From: Hormiphora californensis
Taxonomy: Eukaryota; Ctenophora; Tentaculata; Cydippida; Pleurobrachiidae
Assembly (NCBI GenBank): GCA_020137815.1
Contig: CM035351.1
Location: forward strand, 6,035,397 to 6,099,396
Direction: 5' to 3'
DNA: 64,000 nucleotides
Below the pieces are notes generated by a model, which was given only the letters and a program-made list of their open reading frames with translations, ran no database searches and was not told the DNA's origin. The first letter of the stretch is position 1; every line of letters starts with the position of its first letter. The position numbers were made by a program, and so were the translations under genes. Shown here piece after piece: positions 22,001-33,088 of the stretch.

Positions 22001-25000
22001 GGGTCTGAGGGGTATCTGGGATGGTCAGAAAGGTGTCTAGTAGGGTCTGAGGGGTATCTAGCACGGTCTCAGGGCTATCTAGGACGGTCAGAAGGGGTAT
22101 CAGGTAGGGTCTGAGGGGTATCTGGGATGGTCAGAGAGGTGTCTAGTAGGGTCTGCGGGATATCTAGCACGGCGTGAGGGGTATCTAGGACGGTCAGAAG
22201 GGGTATCAGGTAGGGTCTGAGGGGTATCTGGGATGGTCAGAGAGGTGTCTAGTAGGGTCTGCGGGATATCTAGCACGGCGTGAGGGGTATCTAGGACGGT
22301 CAGAACTCAGAGGGGTATCAGGTAGGGTCTCAGGGGTATCTGGGATGGTCAGAGAGGTATCTAGTATGGTCTGCGGGATATCTAGCACGGTCTAAGGGCT
22401 ATCTGGGATGGTCAGAGAGGTGTCTAGTAGGGTCTGCGGGATATCTAGCACGGCCTGAGGGGTATCTAGGACGGTCAGAGGGATATCAGGTAGGGTCTCA
22501 GGGGTATCTGGGATGGTCAGAGAAGTATCTAGTAGGGTCTGCGGGATATCTAGCACGGTCTAAGGGCTATCTGGGATGGTCAGAGGGGTATCAGATAGGG
22601 TCTGAGGGGTATCTGGGAGGATCAGAGGGGTATCAGGTAGGGTCTGAGGGGTATCTGGGAGGGTCATATCATTAGCAAATGGTTTGAGGGTAATTTTGAC
22701 ATGCTCTACCCCCACTAACACGCTGTTTTTGGTCGGGGTAGATCTTTTTCCGGATCCAAAGTTCCAATTTTTAAACTTTTTCGATAATTAGTCTACTAAT
22801 TATGCAATTATCTCATTAGAAAATCGTTTAATTAAAATTCTGACATGCTCTACCCCTACTAACACGATGTTTTCGGTCGGAGTAGATATTTTTCTGGGTC
22901 CAAACCCATCCTACCCCATTAACCATCAAATTTAGCTTGCGTGAGCACTAATTATGCTAATTATGTAATTATCTCATAAAATAATCATGGAATTTTAATT
23001 TTGACATGTTCTACCCCCACTAACCCGTCGATTCTGCACATTTTAATGTCCTCATTTTACTATTTAACCCAAAGGGAACGAAAGTGTCAATCTTCACCAT
23101 GTGCGGCCACGCCCAACCGGAAATGACCATGTTGCACCCCTCGCACCGCGTTACACTTTTCTGGGGGCTTAGTGGAGACCCTTAGGAACACATTAGTGAA
23201 GGAATTAGCTTGTTGCAAATTTTTTCCCATTCATGAGCCTTTGTCCCCTAACTATGTGTAATTATCGCTCACAGTTGTGATATGATTCCGAATTTGGCGG
23301 AGTGATAGTAAGTTTCACTGCAGGATTTGCCCCAACAACTCTCTTCCCAGGTAATGAGGGGATATCACGACAAAGTAATAGAGGTGGCCGCTGCAGTAGA
23401 TCGGATCAGATCACATATTGTACCGGCTCAGGTTGCAGATCAAGTTCCAATCGAGGCTAACTTGTGGGTCGATAAATTCCTGTAAGTCCCTCCCCAGTTA
23501 GCTCCTTCATAAACAAATCCGTGCTCCTTCATCTGTGCTCCTGTATTTGTGCTCCTTCATAAAACATTTCATAACACTCTCCCTAGGCCCAAGAAGTATG
23601 TGGAGCTGCTAAGTGACGATGGTGTCAACCGACAGGTCCTCCACTGGCTCAAGTTATGGGATGGTGTGGTGTTCGGAAGGAAGATGAGAGAGAAAGCACC
23701 TGTTCAGAAACCCAAATGGGCTACAATGGAGGAGTTTCAGCGCTGGCAAAGAAATCAGGAACCCGATTATGATGAAAAGGGATTCCCCTTTAAAAAGGTA
23801 GGTAAATTATAACCAGCACCAAAATAGCCGCAGCTAGATCTAACCCAATAATAACTGACCCTTTTATTTATTATTTATAATGTTGAATGTTACACAGAAT
23901 CCCTCTCATTCCTCACACTCACCTCTTCAGACAGTGCTACTGGCAGGACCTCCTGGGCTGGGTAAGACAACCCTGGCACATGTTACAGCCCAACACGCTG
24001 GATACAATGTAGTGGAGATGAATGCCAGCGATGACCGGTTAGTACGGCCCACTCCCCCAAGCCCCATTAGTACAGGGGCCTCCCTTTTAGTACTGCGGGG
24101 ACCTTAGACTTTAGTACATGGCACCCCCCCCCCCTGAGTACATAATCATGATAATAGGGGCCTCCCGGCCTCCCCCTTTAGTACGTGTGTGAAATTGATC
24201 TGTGTGACTCATTCTGAAATGCGTGGGCCGTGACTATCCACTGTGCTGTCACATGAGACAATAGTCGTGGTTTTTTGTAGTACCAACTCTTTAGAATCCT
24301 ATTATCATCTCACTACAGGGGAGCGGCACAGTTCTCCGAGGCTATAGAGAACGCAGTGAGGATGACAGCATCCCTGACTGGTGACAAGAGACCAAACTGT
24401 CTTGTAATCGATGAAATTGATGGAGCTGGTGCTCCTGCTATCCAGGTACATAAATCAAAATTAATTGGTTAATTAATTGATGATATTTACATGTATTTAT
24501 GATAATACTTGCTTGATATTGGGGGATATTAGGTGTTTGCCATCACTTCCAGAAGTACCACCACAATCACACACCCCATACTAGGTGCTGGTAAAGGTTC
24601 TAATGGCAGGAGGAGCCCCCATAGAACCTGGCGAGAAGAAGAAGAAAAAGGACAAACGGTTGAGGCGACCTATCATATGCATTTGTAACGATCCTTGGGT
24701 TGCTGCTCTACGAGACCTGAGAAGGGTAGCCACTATTATCACCTTCCCACCTACCCAAAGTGCCAGGCTAGCGTATAGGCTGAAGAGTATCTGTAGTATG
24801 GAACAACTAACTGCTGATATGGCCAGTCTACTTTATCTATGCGAGAAAACTGATAATGACATCAGGTATGTTAATCCAAATTGTATCGAATCAATCTGTC
24901 AGTCTGTCAAGTGTCAGACGTTAACGAAACCATGAGGTCCCTTTCTGTGCTTGAACAATTCAAGTTATTTGTAGTACTGTTTAGTAAACAGTGTTTACTA

Positions 25001-27084
25001 AACTTTAATTCCCCTCCTCTCCAGGAGTTCCCTAAACACGCTCCAGTTCCTGAGGAGCAAACAGGAGCCCCTGAGTATGGTCCGAATTAAGGGGATGGAT
25101 GTGGGGGCGAAGGATCGGCAACAGAGCCTCTTCAAGTTTTGGAGCTCCATATTCACACAGGCCAAGAAACAGGGTAATGCTCTGTCGAAGAGCAATCAGG
25201 GGACACAGAAACGGTAAATTACAGTTGTATCCCCCTTGATTGGGTGTGTGTAAATATTTGATTTTCATTGTTTTCCGTACCCTTTCTAAATTTTACCCCG
25301 ATAAAATACCGTGAATCGTGAAGTGTGAAACCCTGGATACACCGTTCCACCGAACCCATGTTTATAGATGTCAGGGCCCCTCTTCTGAAAAATGCACCTA
25401 TCCTACCAACTTTCTACTCCTCCACCAGTTTGGAGGATCTCATATCTCTTGTTATGGGGACGGGAGAGTACGAGCGGCAGGTGGATGGTATACATGAAAA
25501 CCTCCTTAATCTGAAGATCAGAGATGCCAAGTTTCCCGATCTTGCTGAGTCTCTCGATTGGTTCCTCTTCTATGATACTTTGGGTAATTGTTTATATCTT
25601 GTTGCTCCATATATCTGCAGCAACACCACTATTTCTGCCTTAGACCCCACGATTTCTGAGCTTTCTGGCAGAATATTCTCCCCATATTTCGTAACTAAAT
25701 CCTTCTGTTTTCTCAGACCAGGAAGTTAGGCACACTATGAACTTTGAGCTGGGAGTGTACTCTAAGTATGTTCCCATTGCGTTCCACCTCCTCTTCTCCC
25801 AAATCCACCCTCCCAAAGTTGTCATCCCACAGAAACAACGGGAAACTCGACTAAAGCAACAGGTATTTAAACCGTCTCGGATAAAACAACTTGCCAACTG
25901 TGCAGTTCTAACTGATATCTGATCCCTTTTTTATTAGGTGATGTTTTCATAACTTCCTTTTTCTATATCATTCACGTGATTTAAACTCTACAGGAAGTAG
26001 GAGAAATAAGTGACATGGTTCGGAGAGAGGCCCTTCCCCTGGGTCGACTATCACTGACCCCCAACTACATTACCACCGAACTGGCACCCTACATATCCCG
26101 TCTCCTCTGTCCTCCCTTCAGGCCCGTCAATGTACAGGTTGGTAGCGTGGAATGTTCAGATTGTCTACTAGACAATGTCTAGCCAGGCGAGTGCGACAGC
26201 TCTTACCGTTATACCGAACTAGAAAACTGATCAGTATGAACGGGATTCAAAAACCCGGTTAATATATCTTGGATTCGCCCCTCCATGATGCGTTTACCAA
26301 TACTAACCCAAGATCCCTCCTCCCTATAGTTATACAGTGCGAGAGAGAAGGAGGCTAAGGACACCTTGGTATCTCTGATGGCTTGCTACGATCTACAGTT
26401 TGTGCAGAGGAAGACCCCTGAGGGGTTAACTCAATATGTGTTGGAACCTGATCTGTACAGCCTTACAACGTTTAGTACTATTGAGGGGATGAAGCAACTT
26501 CCTTACTCCATCAAGCAGATGCTAGCCAGAGAGGTAGGTTGTAGTTACTAGTAAAACTGGGGCGATCGTAACGATCGCAAATCGAGGAATCTGTTTCTAT
26601 CCCATTTCTATCTTTGTCTCTCTGTCTGTCTGTGTGATGTGAACCCTCAAGTTCGCAAGTTAGTTAGTTGTCACTAGTTAGGGCAGGGCTCATCCTTGTC
26701 TACCGAACTAGTAGGAACAAGTGTGGTGGGGCAGTTGGGAAATGGGGCGAGATGTAAGGTGATAGTCTACTCAATATCTACTCACTTTAGGTTGATTTAA
26801 AACGAATTGGGGGAGTTGATAACAGCACTAAAACCACAACAACAACAAAAGATCAAGTTGAGGGTGAGGAGGAGGAGAAGGTGCAGAAGAAGACTCTTCC
26901 AAAGATTGATTTTACCAAGGAAGAAAAGGCACCTGTCAATTATTTGTCTAAAATTGTGCGAAACAAGGAGGCATTCTCGAGGAAGAAAGACGCTTATGTT
27001 CAGAAGGAGAGGACCTTCTTTAAATTTAACGAGGGATTCTCAAATGCTGTCAGAAAACCCGTCAAAATGGGATCTTTTTTCTAG
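19036..27084 (+). CDS. CHTF18: CTF18, clamp-loader subunit (CHTF18)
   Basis: Large subunit of the alternative RFC clamp loader (CTF18-RFC), which loads PCNA and supports sister-chromatid cohesion. Fifteen exons with matching phases give about 883 residues: 19036-19199, 19957-20089, 20246-20398, 20487-20645, 23351-23481, 23587-23797, 23931-24037, 24319-24445, 24585-24865, 25025-25213, 25375-25583, 25717-25862, 25994-26137, 26330-26533 and 26791-27084. Walker A is [12 protein letters not shown] (about residue 323), Walker B is [10 protein letters not shown] (about 380) and sensor 1 is ICICND (about 427). The domain entry [20 protein letters not shown] and the ending [16 protein letters not shown] are typical of CTF18. 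Introns 1 and 4 carry a tRNA-Gly pair and a 2.6-kb palindrome. No damage is visible. Confidence 0.95.
19290..19453 (-). repeat. Tandem 41-bp array of tRNA-Gly 3' ends (four units)
   Basis: Four 41-bp units (starting about 19290, 19331, 19372, 19413) lead into the full minus-strand tRNA gene, whose T-arm starts the fifth phase at 19454. On the minus strand each unit is the T-arm and 3' acceptor strand (GGTTCGATTCCCGGCCATCGC), then ACTGACTTTTTGTAAATCC, so it includes the T-run that would terminate Pol III. The array is made of repeated tRNA 3' parts plus terminators, without the 5' halves. ORFs reading through it are artefacts. Confidence 0.93.
19444..19515 (-). tRNA. tRNA-Gly (UCC)
   Basis: A 72-nt tRNA on the minus strand. 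The acceptor stem GCGATGG pairs with CCATCGC, with discriminator A. The anticodon loop CTTCCAA gives anticodon UCC (glycine, codon GGA). The T-loop TTCGATT lies within the CCGGG stem. It closely resembles standard animal tRNA-Gly(UCC). It lies in CHTF18 intron 1, antisense to the host gene, with its 3' side extended into the tandem T-arm array. Intron location fits Pol III internal promoters. Confidence 0.93.
19718..19789 (+). tRNA. tRNA-Gly (UCC), inverted partner
   Basis: This is the same 72-nt tRNA-Gly(UCC) sequence as the copy at 19444-19515, in opposite orientation. It has anticodon loop CTTCCAA and T-loop TTCGATT, and a TTTTT terminator at 19795-19799. The 5' flank (CACTCTACTGTCACAATA read on the complementary strand, about 19672-19705) also matches the other copy's flank, so gene plus upstream region were duplicated as an inverted repeat. 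Confidence 0.93.
19790..19835 (+). repeat. Extra tRNA-Gly 3'-end unit
   Basis: After the terminator of the plus-strand tRNA, TAAATCCGGGTTCGATTCCC starts one further T-arm/3'-acceptor unit, ending GGCCATCACATCGCACTGAC with a small insertion. It is the mirror counterpart of the four-unit array on the other side. Confidence 0.85.
20675..23254. mobile_element. 2.6-kb palindromic element in CHTF18 intron 4, TGTGT duplication
   Basis: The terminal inverted repeat starts TAGTTAGGGGA and continues, after a less conserved part, as long arms (about 20700-21290 and 22665-23240) that mirror each other closely, for example GGGAAAAAATTTGCAACAAG at 20711 against its complement near 23209-23228. The ends are flanked by TGTGT at 20670-20674 and 23255-23259, a likely 5-bp target duplication. 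The arms enclose a satellite-like minisatellite array (21284-22670). No transposase ORF is present. It lies inside the intron between exons at 20645 and 23351. Confidence 0.85.
21284..22670 (+). repeat. 21-bp minisatellite with 105-bp higher-order units
   Basis: The basic unit is 21 bp, for example GGTCTGAGGGGTATCTGGGA plus T. In the right part five different 21-bp variants form a 105-bp higher-order unit that repeats several times (starts about 21875, 21981 and onward). The left part (about 21284-21560) carries the same unit on the opposite strand, so even the array is part of the palindrome. Since 21 bp is seven codons, long repetitive ORFs arise on the minus strand; these are shadows. Confidence 0.88.
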
Positions 27085-27802
27085 CAGTTGGCGATAAATA
27101 ACACCCTGTTGGTTTTTCAATGATATTTATATGTATTTTAACAATTTAGTAATTTTATTTGACACATGCAGTTGTACTGATAATGAAAATGCGTGTTTTA
27201 TTTTGATCAACGTCATAAATCTACTACGTGATGCCTCGGCGGACAATTGAGTTTTATGCTGCTTTTATAGCTTGCGCGGCGCGCCTTATAGCATGAGCAT
27301 TTCATTCAGCTTTTGTAAAAAATTTCAAAACTTCCGCGTCAACAAAATTTTTTTCAAAACGTGAAAATTTTCCGGTTTCCAGCTCCTGGGCCCCGCCTTC
27401 GCCCTCCCTGCGTGTGGGGTGTCAAGCCCCCTGACCGTGGCTGCCGCCCCGACCTCTGAAAAACACGCTGGGCCTTGTCTGGCGGCGTCGATCCGATCTC
27501 TGGGCACTGTCGAGAATCAGAACGAGGTCTGGCGGCACCAAACAGGCTGGGCCTGAGTCGGAGCTCCGTAAATAAGAAACCGTACAATGTTCAGGTCAGC
27601 ACTGTAGGACCTTTTTTGACCAAGTAGCTCAGAAAAGCTCCTGCACTTCAATTGAACTGTTATGCCATCAGCACGGCAACTGTGGTTGGAGGACACTGGT
27701 CAGTGGTCAGTGGTCACGCAGTGCAGACCTGGACATTTCCGAGCTAATTCATTATGTAGCAATTAGCAAACATATTTTACGCTTCGTTTTTCACCCATTT
27801 AA
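27085..27802 (+). other. CHTF18 downstream spacer, no gene
   Basis: AT-rich sequence is followed by a GC-rich block (about 27360-27560) with no recognisable exon, then unremarkable sequence up to the TTAA site of the next palindrome. The compositional switch suggests an inserted or foreign block, but I cannot identify it. Confidence 0.4.
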
Positions 27803-29567
27803 GGGTACGCTAACCAAAAATTTTTTTCGAGTGCAGGGAAATCTCTCACCGTAGGGTTGTAGGCCATGCCAAGGAGACCTCAAATATGCAATTTGAGCTC
27901 TCAAGTCGAATTCATATTTTTGCTACAGCTGCTTGAAAAATGAACTGAAAATAAGTTTTTGGCATCTTAAAAATACATTTGTAAAGATAGAATCATAAAA
28001 ATTTGTGGATTTGAAGAGGACAAAGAGGTGAGTAGCCACAAAATTTTTTTTGAAATCCGAGCTGATTTCCGGTCCTGAGATGGATTTCTTTTTTTTGACT
28101 TTAACGCCATATTTGGCAAAGTTCCGAAAACATGTGAAAGCTGTAAATTGGTGAAAAGTTGCGTCTAACGATTATCTAAGTGGCCATAAATTTTGGGCGT
28201 GTCCTTATTTGAGATAAGCTGTACAGAGGTTTTTTTGTGAAAGCCGTCATTTCAGAAATAAATAAATCCCCTGTATCTCAAAAACGGATGATCGTAGAGA
28301 CCTGAGACTTTGCTTAAACGATTCAGAAGGTCCGATTTTGGGGGGGTCTTCTGAGAGACATTTTGCTCCTACTTCAACCGTTTTTGCTGTAATTGCGAAA
28401 AACAAATTCTATGAAAAGGGCAAAAGCTAAAATCCAATATCCTGTAATTAGGGAATTTTAGCTAAGAAAGGACCGAAACTATGGAAAAATGTGTAACAAG
28501 CTAATTCCTTCACTATTTGGTCCATATGGGTCCCTATAATCACCAAAAACAAAATCACAAAAAATCCACGATGGCGAAGATGGGTTTTTGTTTTTCGCAA
28601 TTACAGCAAAAACGGTTGAAGTAGGAGCAAAATGTCTCTCAGAAGACCCCCCCAAAATCGGACCTTCTGAATCGTTTAAGCATAGTCTCAGGTCTCTACG
28701 ATCAGCCGTTTTTGAGATACAGGGGATTTATTTATTTCTGAAATGACGGCTTTCACAAAAAAAACTCTGTACAGCTTATCTCAAATAAGGACACGCCCAA
28801 AATTTATGGCCACTTAGATAATCGTTAGACGCAACTTTTCACCAATTTACAGCTTTCACATGTTTTCGGAACTTTGCCAAATAGGGCGTTAAAGTGGAAA
28901 AAAAGAAATCCATCTCAGGACCGGAAATCAGCTCGGATTGCAAAAAAAATTTTTGTGGTTATTCACCTTCATGTCCTCTTCAAATCCCCAAATTTTCATG
29001 CTCCTATCATTAAAAAAATTTTTTGAGATGCCAAAAACGTATTTTCAGGACATTTTTTAAACAGCTGTAGCAAAAATATGAATTCGACTTAAGGGCTAAA
29101 ATTGCATATTTGAGGTCTCCTTGGTATGGCCTACAACCCTACGGTGAGAGATTTCCCTGCACTCGAAAACAAGAATAACTGCATTATGTTTCATAATGCT
29201 ATGTTTCCCCGCCAACCTCTATTTTCATAACTTTCTAAATCTAATGTGAAGGCTGGCCAGACATTTCTCATCATTTATCAATCACTCAAACCGTATGGAA
29301 CTTGGTCTTGTGTTTTAGTAGCACTAAATTGCATGCCACAATGCACAGCTCACATTTCCTGAAAACGTGCCATTGAAGTATTTGATGAAGGAGCAACACC
29401 GTTGTCCCTCGCAACTGAGCGTGTTACAGCCAGTTTTGTGACCGTGACACCTCACTAGTATGTAAACTTGTCGAATTCTAAACCCCTATGCCTTTTTACA
29501 AAAGGCATCCGGGTGAATGCCTTCGGCATTCACCCGGGCGGGGAAAAAATTTTTGGTTAGCGTACCC
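27803..29567. mobile_element. 1,765-bp palindromic element with TTAA duplication, copy 2
   Basis: Same family as 15813-17120: it begins GGGTACGCTAACC, ends GGTTAGCGTACCC and is flanked by TTAA at 27799-27802 and 29568-29571. The arms are clearly homologous to copy 1 but diverged by substitutions and small indels. Two parts are extra: an unpaired centre (about 28425-28585) that carries a motif shared with the CHTF18 intron-4 element, and an insertion of about 370 bp near the right end (about 29168-29540) absent from copy 1. The right end lies 21 bp before the start codon of the next gene. Confidence 0.92.
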
Positions 29568-29588
29568 TTAACCTATCCTTAGTCAGAT

Positions 29589-31191
29589 ATGCCAATAGGA
29601 AGAGGCCGAGCTCGACCAGCAGCAGCTGATTCCCGGCCTCCCGGTGCTGACTCCAATCCTCAACCTCTCTTTAACGAAACGCCGCCATCCCGTCCACCGA
29701 TAGCAACACCCACTCTTCCACAACCCCAAGTCGTCAGAGAACCCCAGAAACCAGTCGAACAGTCATCGGACATAGACGAAACTTTATATGAAGCCGTTTT
29801 TGAGGCAGACAGGTCTGAGTCATGGATAGGTGATTGGGCTTTAAAATGTATGAAACAATCGTATGGTAATAGAGAGAGATGTAAAAAGCTGATAAGTGTC
29901 ATGACTCGGTTGGACGGGAGTAATAACCAACATAAACAGGTATCCAAAAAGTTACTGCATACCTAGATGATGTGGTATTTCTTCCACATCCCCTATTTAA
30001 TTGAACTGTTCGTACTGTCTATGAACTCCCCAGAGGCAGGGAATTCACTGCCCGTTTCACCTCCGATAAACAATTAAAATCGCCCCCTTAGATTCTCAAG
30101 ATATTCATGAACCTATTGAGTGGGGAGTGCAAGAGGTTGGTCTATGATGGTGTAAACAGCAATACTGCAACCGATGTTGCTAACTTTACTTACCTTTTAG
30201 CTCAGGTAAATGTTATTGAATCTCACAATAATAGGCCAGGGCCCAAGGGTTATACCGTATATTGGTAAACACTCACTTCTCTCTCAGTTGATTTTTACAA
30301 CATTTTAAAACTTTTTAAACTCCATTTGTAAACTATAATTCCCCTAGACGGCAATGTATGTGAAGACGTTCTCGGGGAAACCAATTTACAAGCTATCAGA
30401 TACAGTCCTAGAAAAGTTGTGTTCAATAAGTCAGCCTGGCCTTCCCTCACAGGTACATCATCACTCTTCAATTCCTTCAACTTTTTAACAAGTTCTTTTT
30501 AGTATGTATGATAAAAAACACATACCCCTCTGCCCTTTGATTACAAACTGAAATAACGGTAGTTTTGAGTTTGTATAAACTGCTCACCGGCTAGTCCGTG
30601 CTAGGGCACTGTTTTGATCTCGGCCCAATGGACATGATCTATTCATGAAACTCGCTATCTCTCTCATCAGGTGTATGAGCTTGTTTATGCTACACTTCTG
30701 GAGTTTACCCAATTTGAGGAATACCTGTCTCTTGCTGGAAACGATATGTCTGGTCTGGCGGTACTGTACAACAACATCAGAAACATAGTCATAGCGGATG
30801 TTCCGGTAAAGGGGGTGAGAGATAGATAGAAAGAGACGGAGAGTTAGAATAGCGATAGAGAGGAGAGAGGAGGATCCCATAGCATACTTTGGAAACTTTT
30901 GGAATTTTCAACTTTCTTTCAAAGTATTCCAAAGTATTCCAAAGTATACCAAAGTATACCATGGGAGCCCCCCCCCCCCCGAAGCTGAAGAGATAGATAG
31001 TGATAGAAAGAGAGAGAGAGAGAGAGAGAAAGGAGAAGACAGATCTTCATTATAGACACCTGACACTTCCTTTTCAGCACACTGATGTTAGGATTCCTAT
31101 GTTGGAGCTGTTAGAGCGAAAAGCATACGGGGAGAAGTTGCCAGAGTCTGTGAAAGCATTTTACGCACCATATTCCCCTATAATGGCCTGA
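29589..31191 (+). CDS. Small helical protein, possibly MIF4G-like (PAIP1/MIF4GD type)
   Basis: Five exons, 29589-29939, 30092-30205, 30348-30452, 30671-30805 and 31078-31191, with all phases zero give 272 residues. The first about 70 residues are Pro/Arg-rich and probably disordered. The rest is helical, with hydrophobic repeats such as ILKIFMNLLSGECKRLV and VYELVYATLLEFTQFEEYL. The ending MLELLERKAYGEKLPESVKAFY resembles the ELRAxGWKLxPxxxxFY end of MIF4G proteins such as PAIP1, CTIF and MIF4GD, which bind translation factors. The match is by eye and weak elsewhere. The ATG is 2 nt after an ATCCTTAGTCAG acceptor that begins right at the palindrome's TTAA. An AATAAA at 31344-31349 follows. 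Confidence 0.8.
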
Positions 31192-31561
31192 TGAGGACAG
31201 ATATAATTTGTTGCTGTGAGACACTGAAATAGTGGTCAAAGTAGTGTTTTTACTATATTGTTCCGGGCCCCGGTATTAGATTAATGTCTGATCGCACTGT
31301 CCATATTGAAGTGAGAATAATATTTTCTTGCTGCTCCTGCTGTAATAAATAACCCGCTCTCTATATATTTTCATATAACCAGAGAAACTGAGACAAAGTG
31401 AATGACATTTTAATATACAAATCATATTTAATCAATTTTATTTAATGTTCATTATTCAGTTGTTTCTTTACTCCTGTGACATTGATAAGGCGATCGAATA
31501 AACTCGCTAAATCCAATTTGAAAGCAGGCATAAACAGTTTTCTGACCAAAGCTTTAGCACC
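31192..31561 (+). other. Spacer between MIF4G-like gene and HCCS
   Basis: 370 bp with AATAAA at 31344-31349 and the acceptor AAAGCTTTAG (ending 31557) 4 nt before the HCCS ATG. No gene is seen. Confidence 0.5.
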
Positions 31562-33088
31562 ATGGCAGATGAAACATCTCCTGGGGAGGAGAACTCTGCA
31601 GCCAGAGCAGCCCACAGACTCTCCACAGCTAAGGTAACGATCGATATTGCCTTGTTTGAACAAAACAAGTTCGATCTACCAGAACTATGATAACTTCTAC
31701 ACCCCCTCCCTAGCTCGCGAAAAGGGGGTCGAGGTAATAATATTGTAAAGGAGGGTCAGAACATAACACTCCCTCCTACATCTCAGTATATCGAGGCACA
31801 GCGGGCCATGTCAGAAATGCAGTCTGAGTGTCCCAGTAGTGGTGGAGGTGGTGGTGAAATTCCCCCTGAGTGTCCCATGCACCAGAGCAACAACGACCAG
31901 AAGTTGGATGGGGACAACATGATGCCTCCCCCTAACCAGAGGCCTGCATTTGATCAGCCCTTCCCTCTTGACCAAGGCAGGGAAACAAGTTCCATACCTC
32001 GTCATGGCACGGGTTAGTTTGGCAATGACCCAACTCCTTATCCTTTATTTTATCTACTGCTCTTTTCTACTTCCCCCATCTTCTATATCCCCACCCCCTC
32101 CAACCCTCTCCCACTTCATCCCACTCAAACCCCCACTCAGGTAAGAACTGGGTGTACCCGAGTGAACAAATGTTCTGGAATGCTATGACCCGGAAAGGGT
32201 GGAACTGGAGAGATGAAAAGGAGGATGTCACCCCTCAATCCATCTCAGAGATCATCAAAATTCATAATTTTAACAACGAGAAGGCCTGGCATGAGGTATA
32301 GTGTTGTCTTACAAGAACTGTTTAATTATTTTTGGCAGTGAAATTGCAGTGAAATTGCAGTGAAGTGTATTTCAGATAGCCCAAAATCTTTTAACTGAAT
32401 CAATTTACATCATTCATCCCTTTGTCATGTACATCGTCGATACCCAGCACACCCTACCCAACATGGTTGTGAAACCTGACAGATATCACCTTCTATATTC
32501 CGATCCATGGCTGCCATCACTTTATCCTTCCCCCATTTCAGATTCTCCTGTGGGAGAAATTCTACGACGAGGAGTGTGGGGATCCTCAGTTGGTGAAATT
32601 CCAAGGTCGACCCAAGGATATGTCACCAAAAGCACGCTTTCTGACAACCTTCAAATCGTGGCCAAAACCCTTTGACAGACACGACTGGATTGTTAACCGG
32701 TGTGGCACTGAGGTAAAACTTCCTCTTTCATTTCTTTCAGGATACTTTAAACTTTTCAAAAATTTATTGCTTCGTTTGAGGTTTCGTTCGCCTTTTCCAA
32801 CACTATTCCTCCGTCCTCGAATACCCCCTCTTATCCTATCCCCTCCTATATCAGGTGCGATACATCCTTGATTACTATGATGTCGGTTTTGAGAACAGTG
32901 ACGACTCTGTTCTGATCGATGTTCGACCTGCCATTGATTCATTCTCTGCAATGAAAGATCGATTCAAGGTGTTCATGTTACGAAATGCCCCCACAGTTGC
33001 CACATTCCTATTTGAATACCCCATGATACCAAAAGGAATGGACCCTGTCGAGGTTTCACGAACTGAGGGAAACGATAACCATTCGTAG
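31562..33088 (+). CDS. HCCS: Holocytochrome c synthase (cytochrome c heme lyase)
   Basis: HCCS attaches heme covalently to cytochrome c at the inner mitochondrial membrane, facing the intermembrane space. Five exons, 31562-31633, 31787-32012, 32141-32295, 32542-32712 and 32855-33088, give 285 residues (human 268). The N-terminal half has the CP heme-regulatory motif (PPECPMHQ). The conserved core includes [32 protein letters not shown] and [19 protein letters not shown]. The histidine in FDRHDW (about residue 198) corresponds to the heme-ligand histidine 154 of human HCCS. DYYDVGF follows, and the C-terminus is family-like. It is the last gene of the + strand cluster. Confidence 0.95.

Larger units (their letters stand above)
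243..33088 (+). other. Putative trans-spliced polycistronic cluster of thirteen genes
   Basis: Thirteen consecutive + strand genes have a 3' splice site directly before the initiator ATG wherever the start is visible. The AG ends are near 365 (DDX56), 3161/3164 (TSN), 4522 (PHF14), 8135 (SRFBP1), 9126 (FAM185A), 10613 (HDAC8), 13430 (BLOC1S5), 14520 (PEX3), 17380 (U2AF1), 19023 (CHTF18), 29586 (MIF4G-like) and 31557 (HCCS). Stop-to-acceptor distances are as short as about 72 bp (SRFBP1 to FAM185A), which leaves little room for a promoter plus a 5' UTR exon and intron. AATAAA occurs about 65-70 nt before the acceptor in the DDX56-TSN spacer (3091) and the PEX3-U2AF1 spacer (17308). That these acceptors receive a spliced leader is inference; no SL RNA gene was recognised. 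Confidence 0.6.

Noticed and set aside
21864-22388. Minus-strand repetitive ORFs (Leu-Asp-Thr-Pro periodic proteins)
   Set aside because: The 21-bp repeat unit is a multiple of three, so open frames are expected from the satellite itself.
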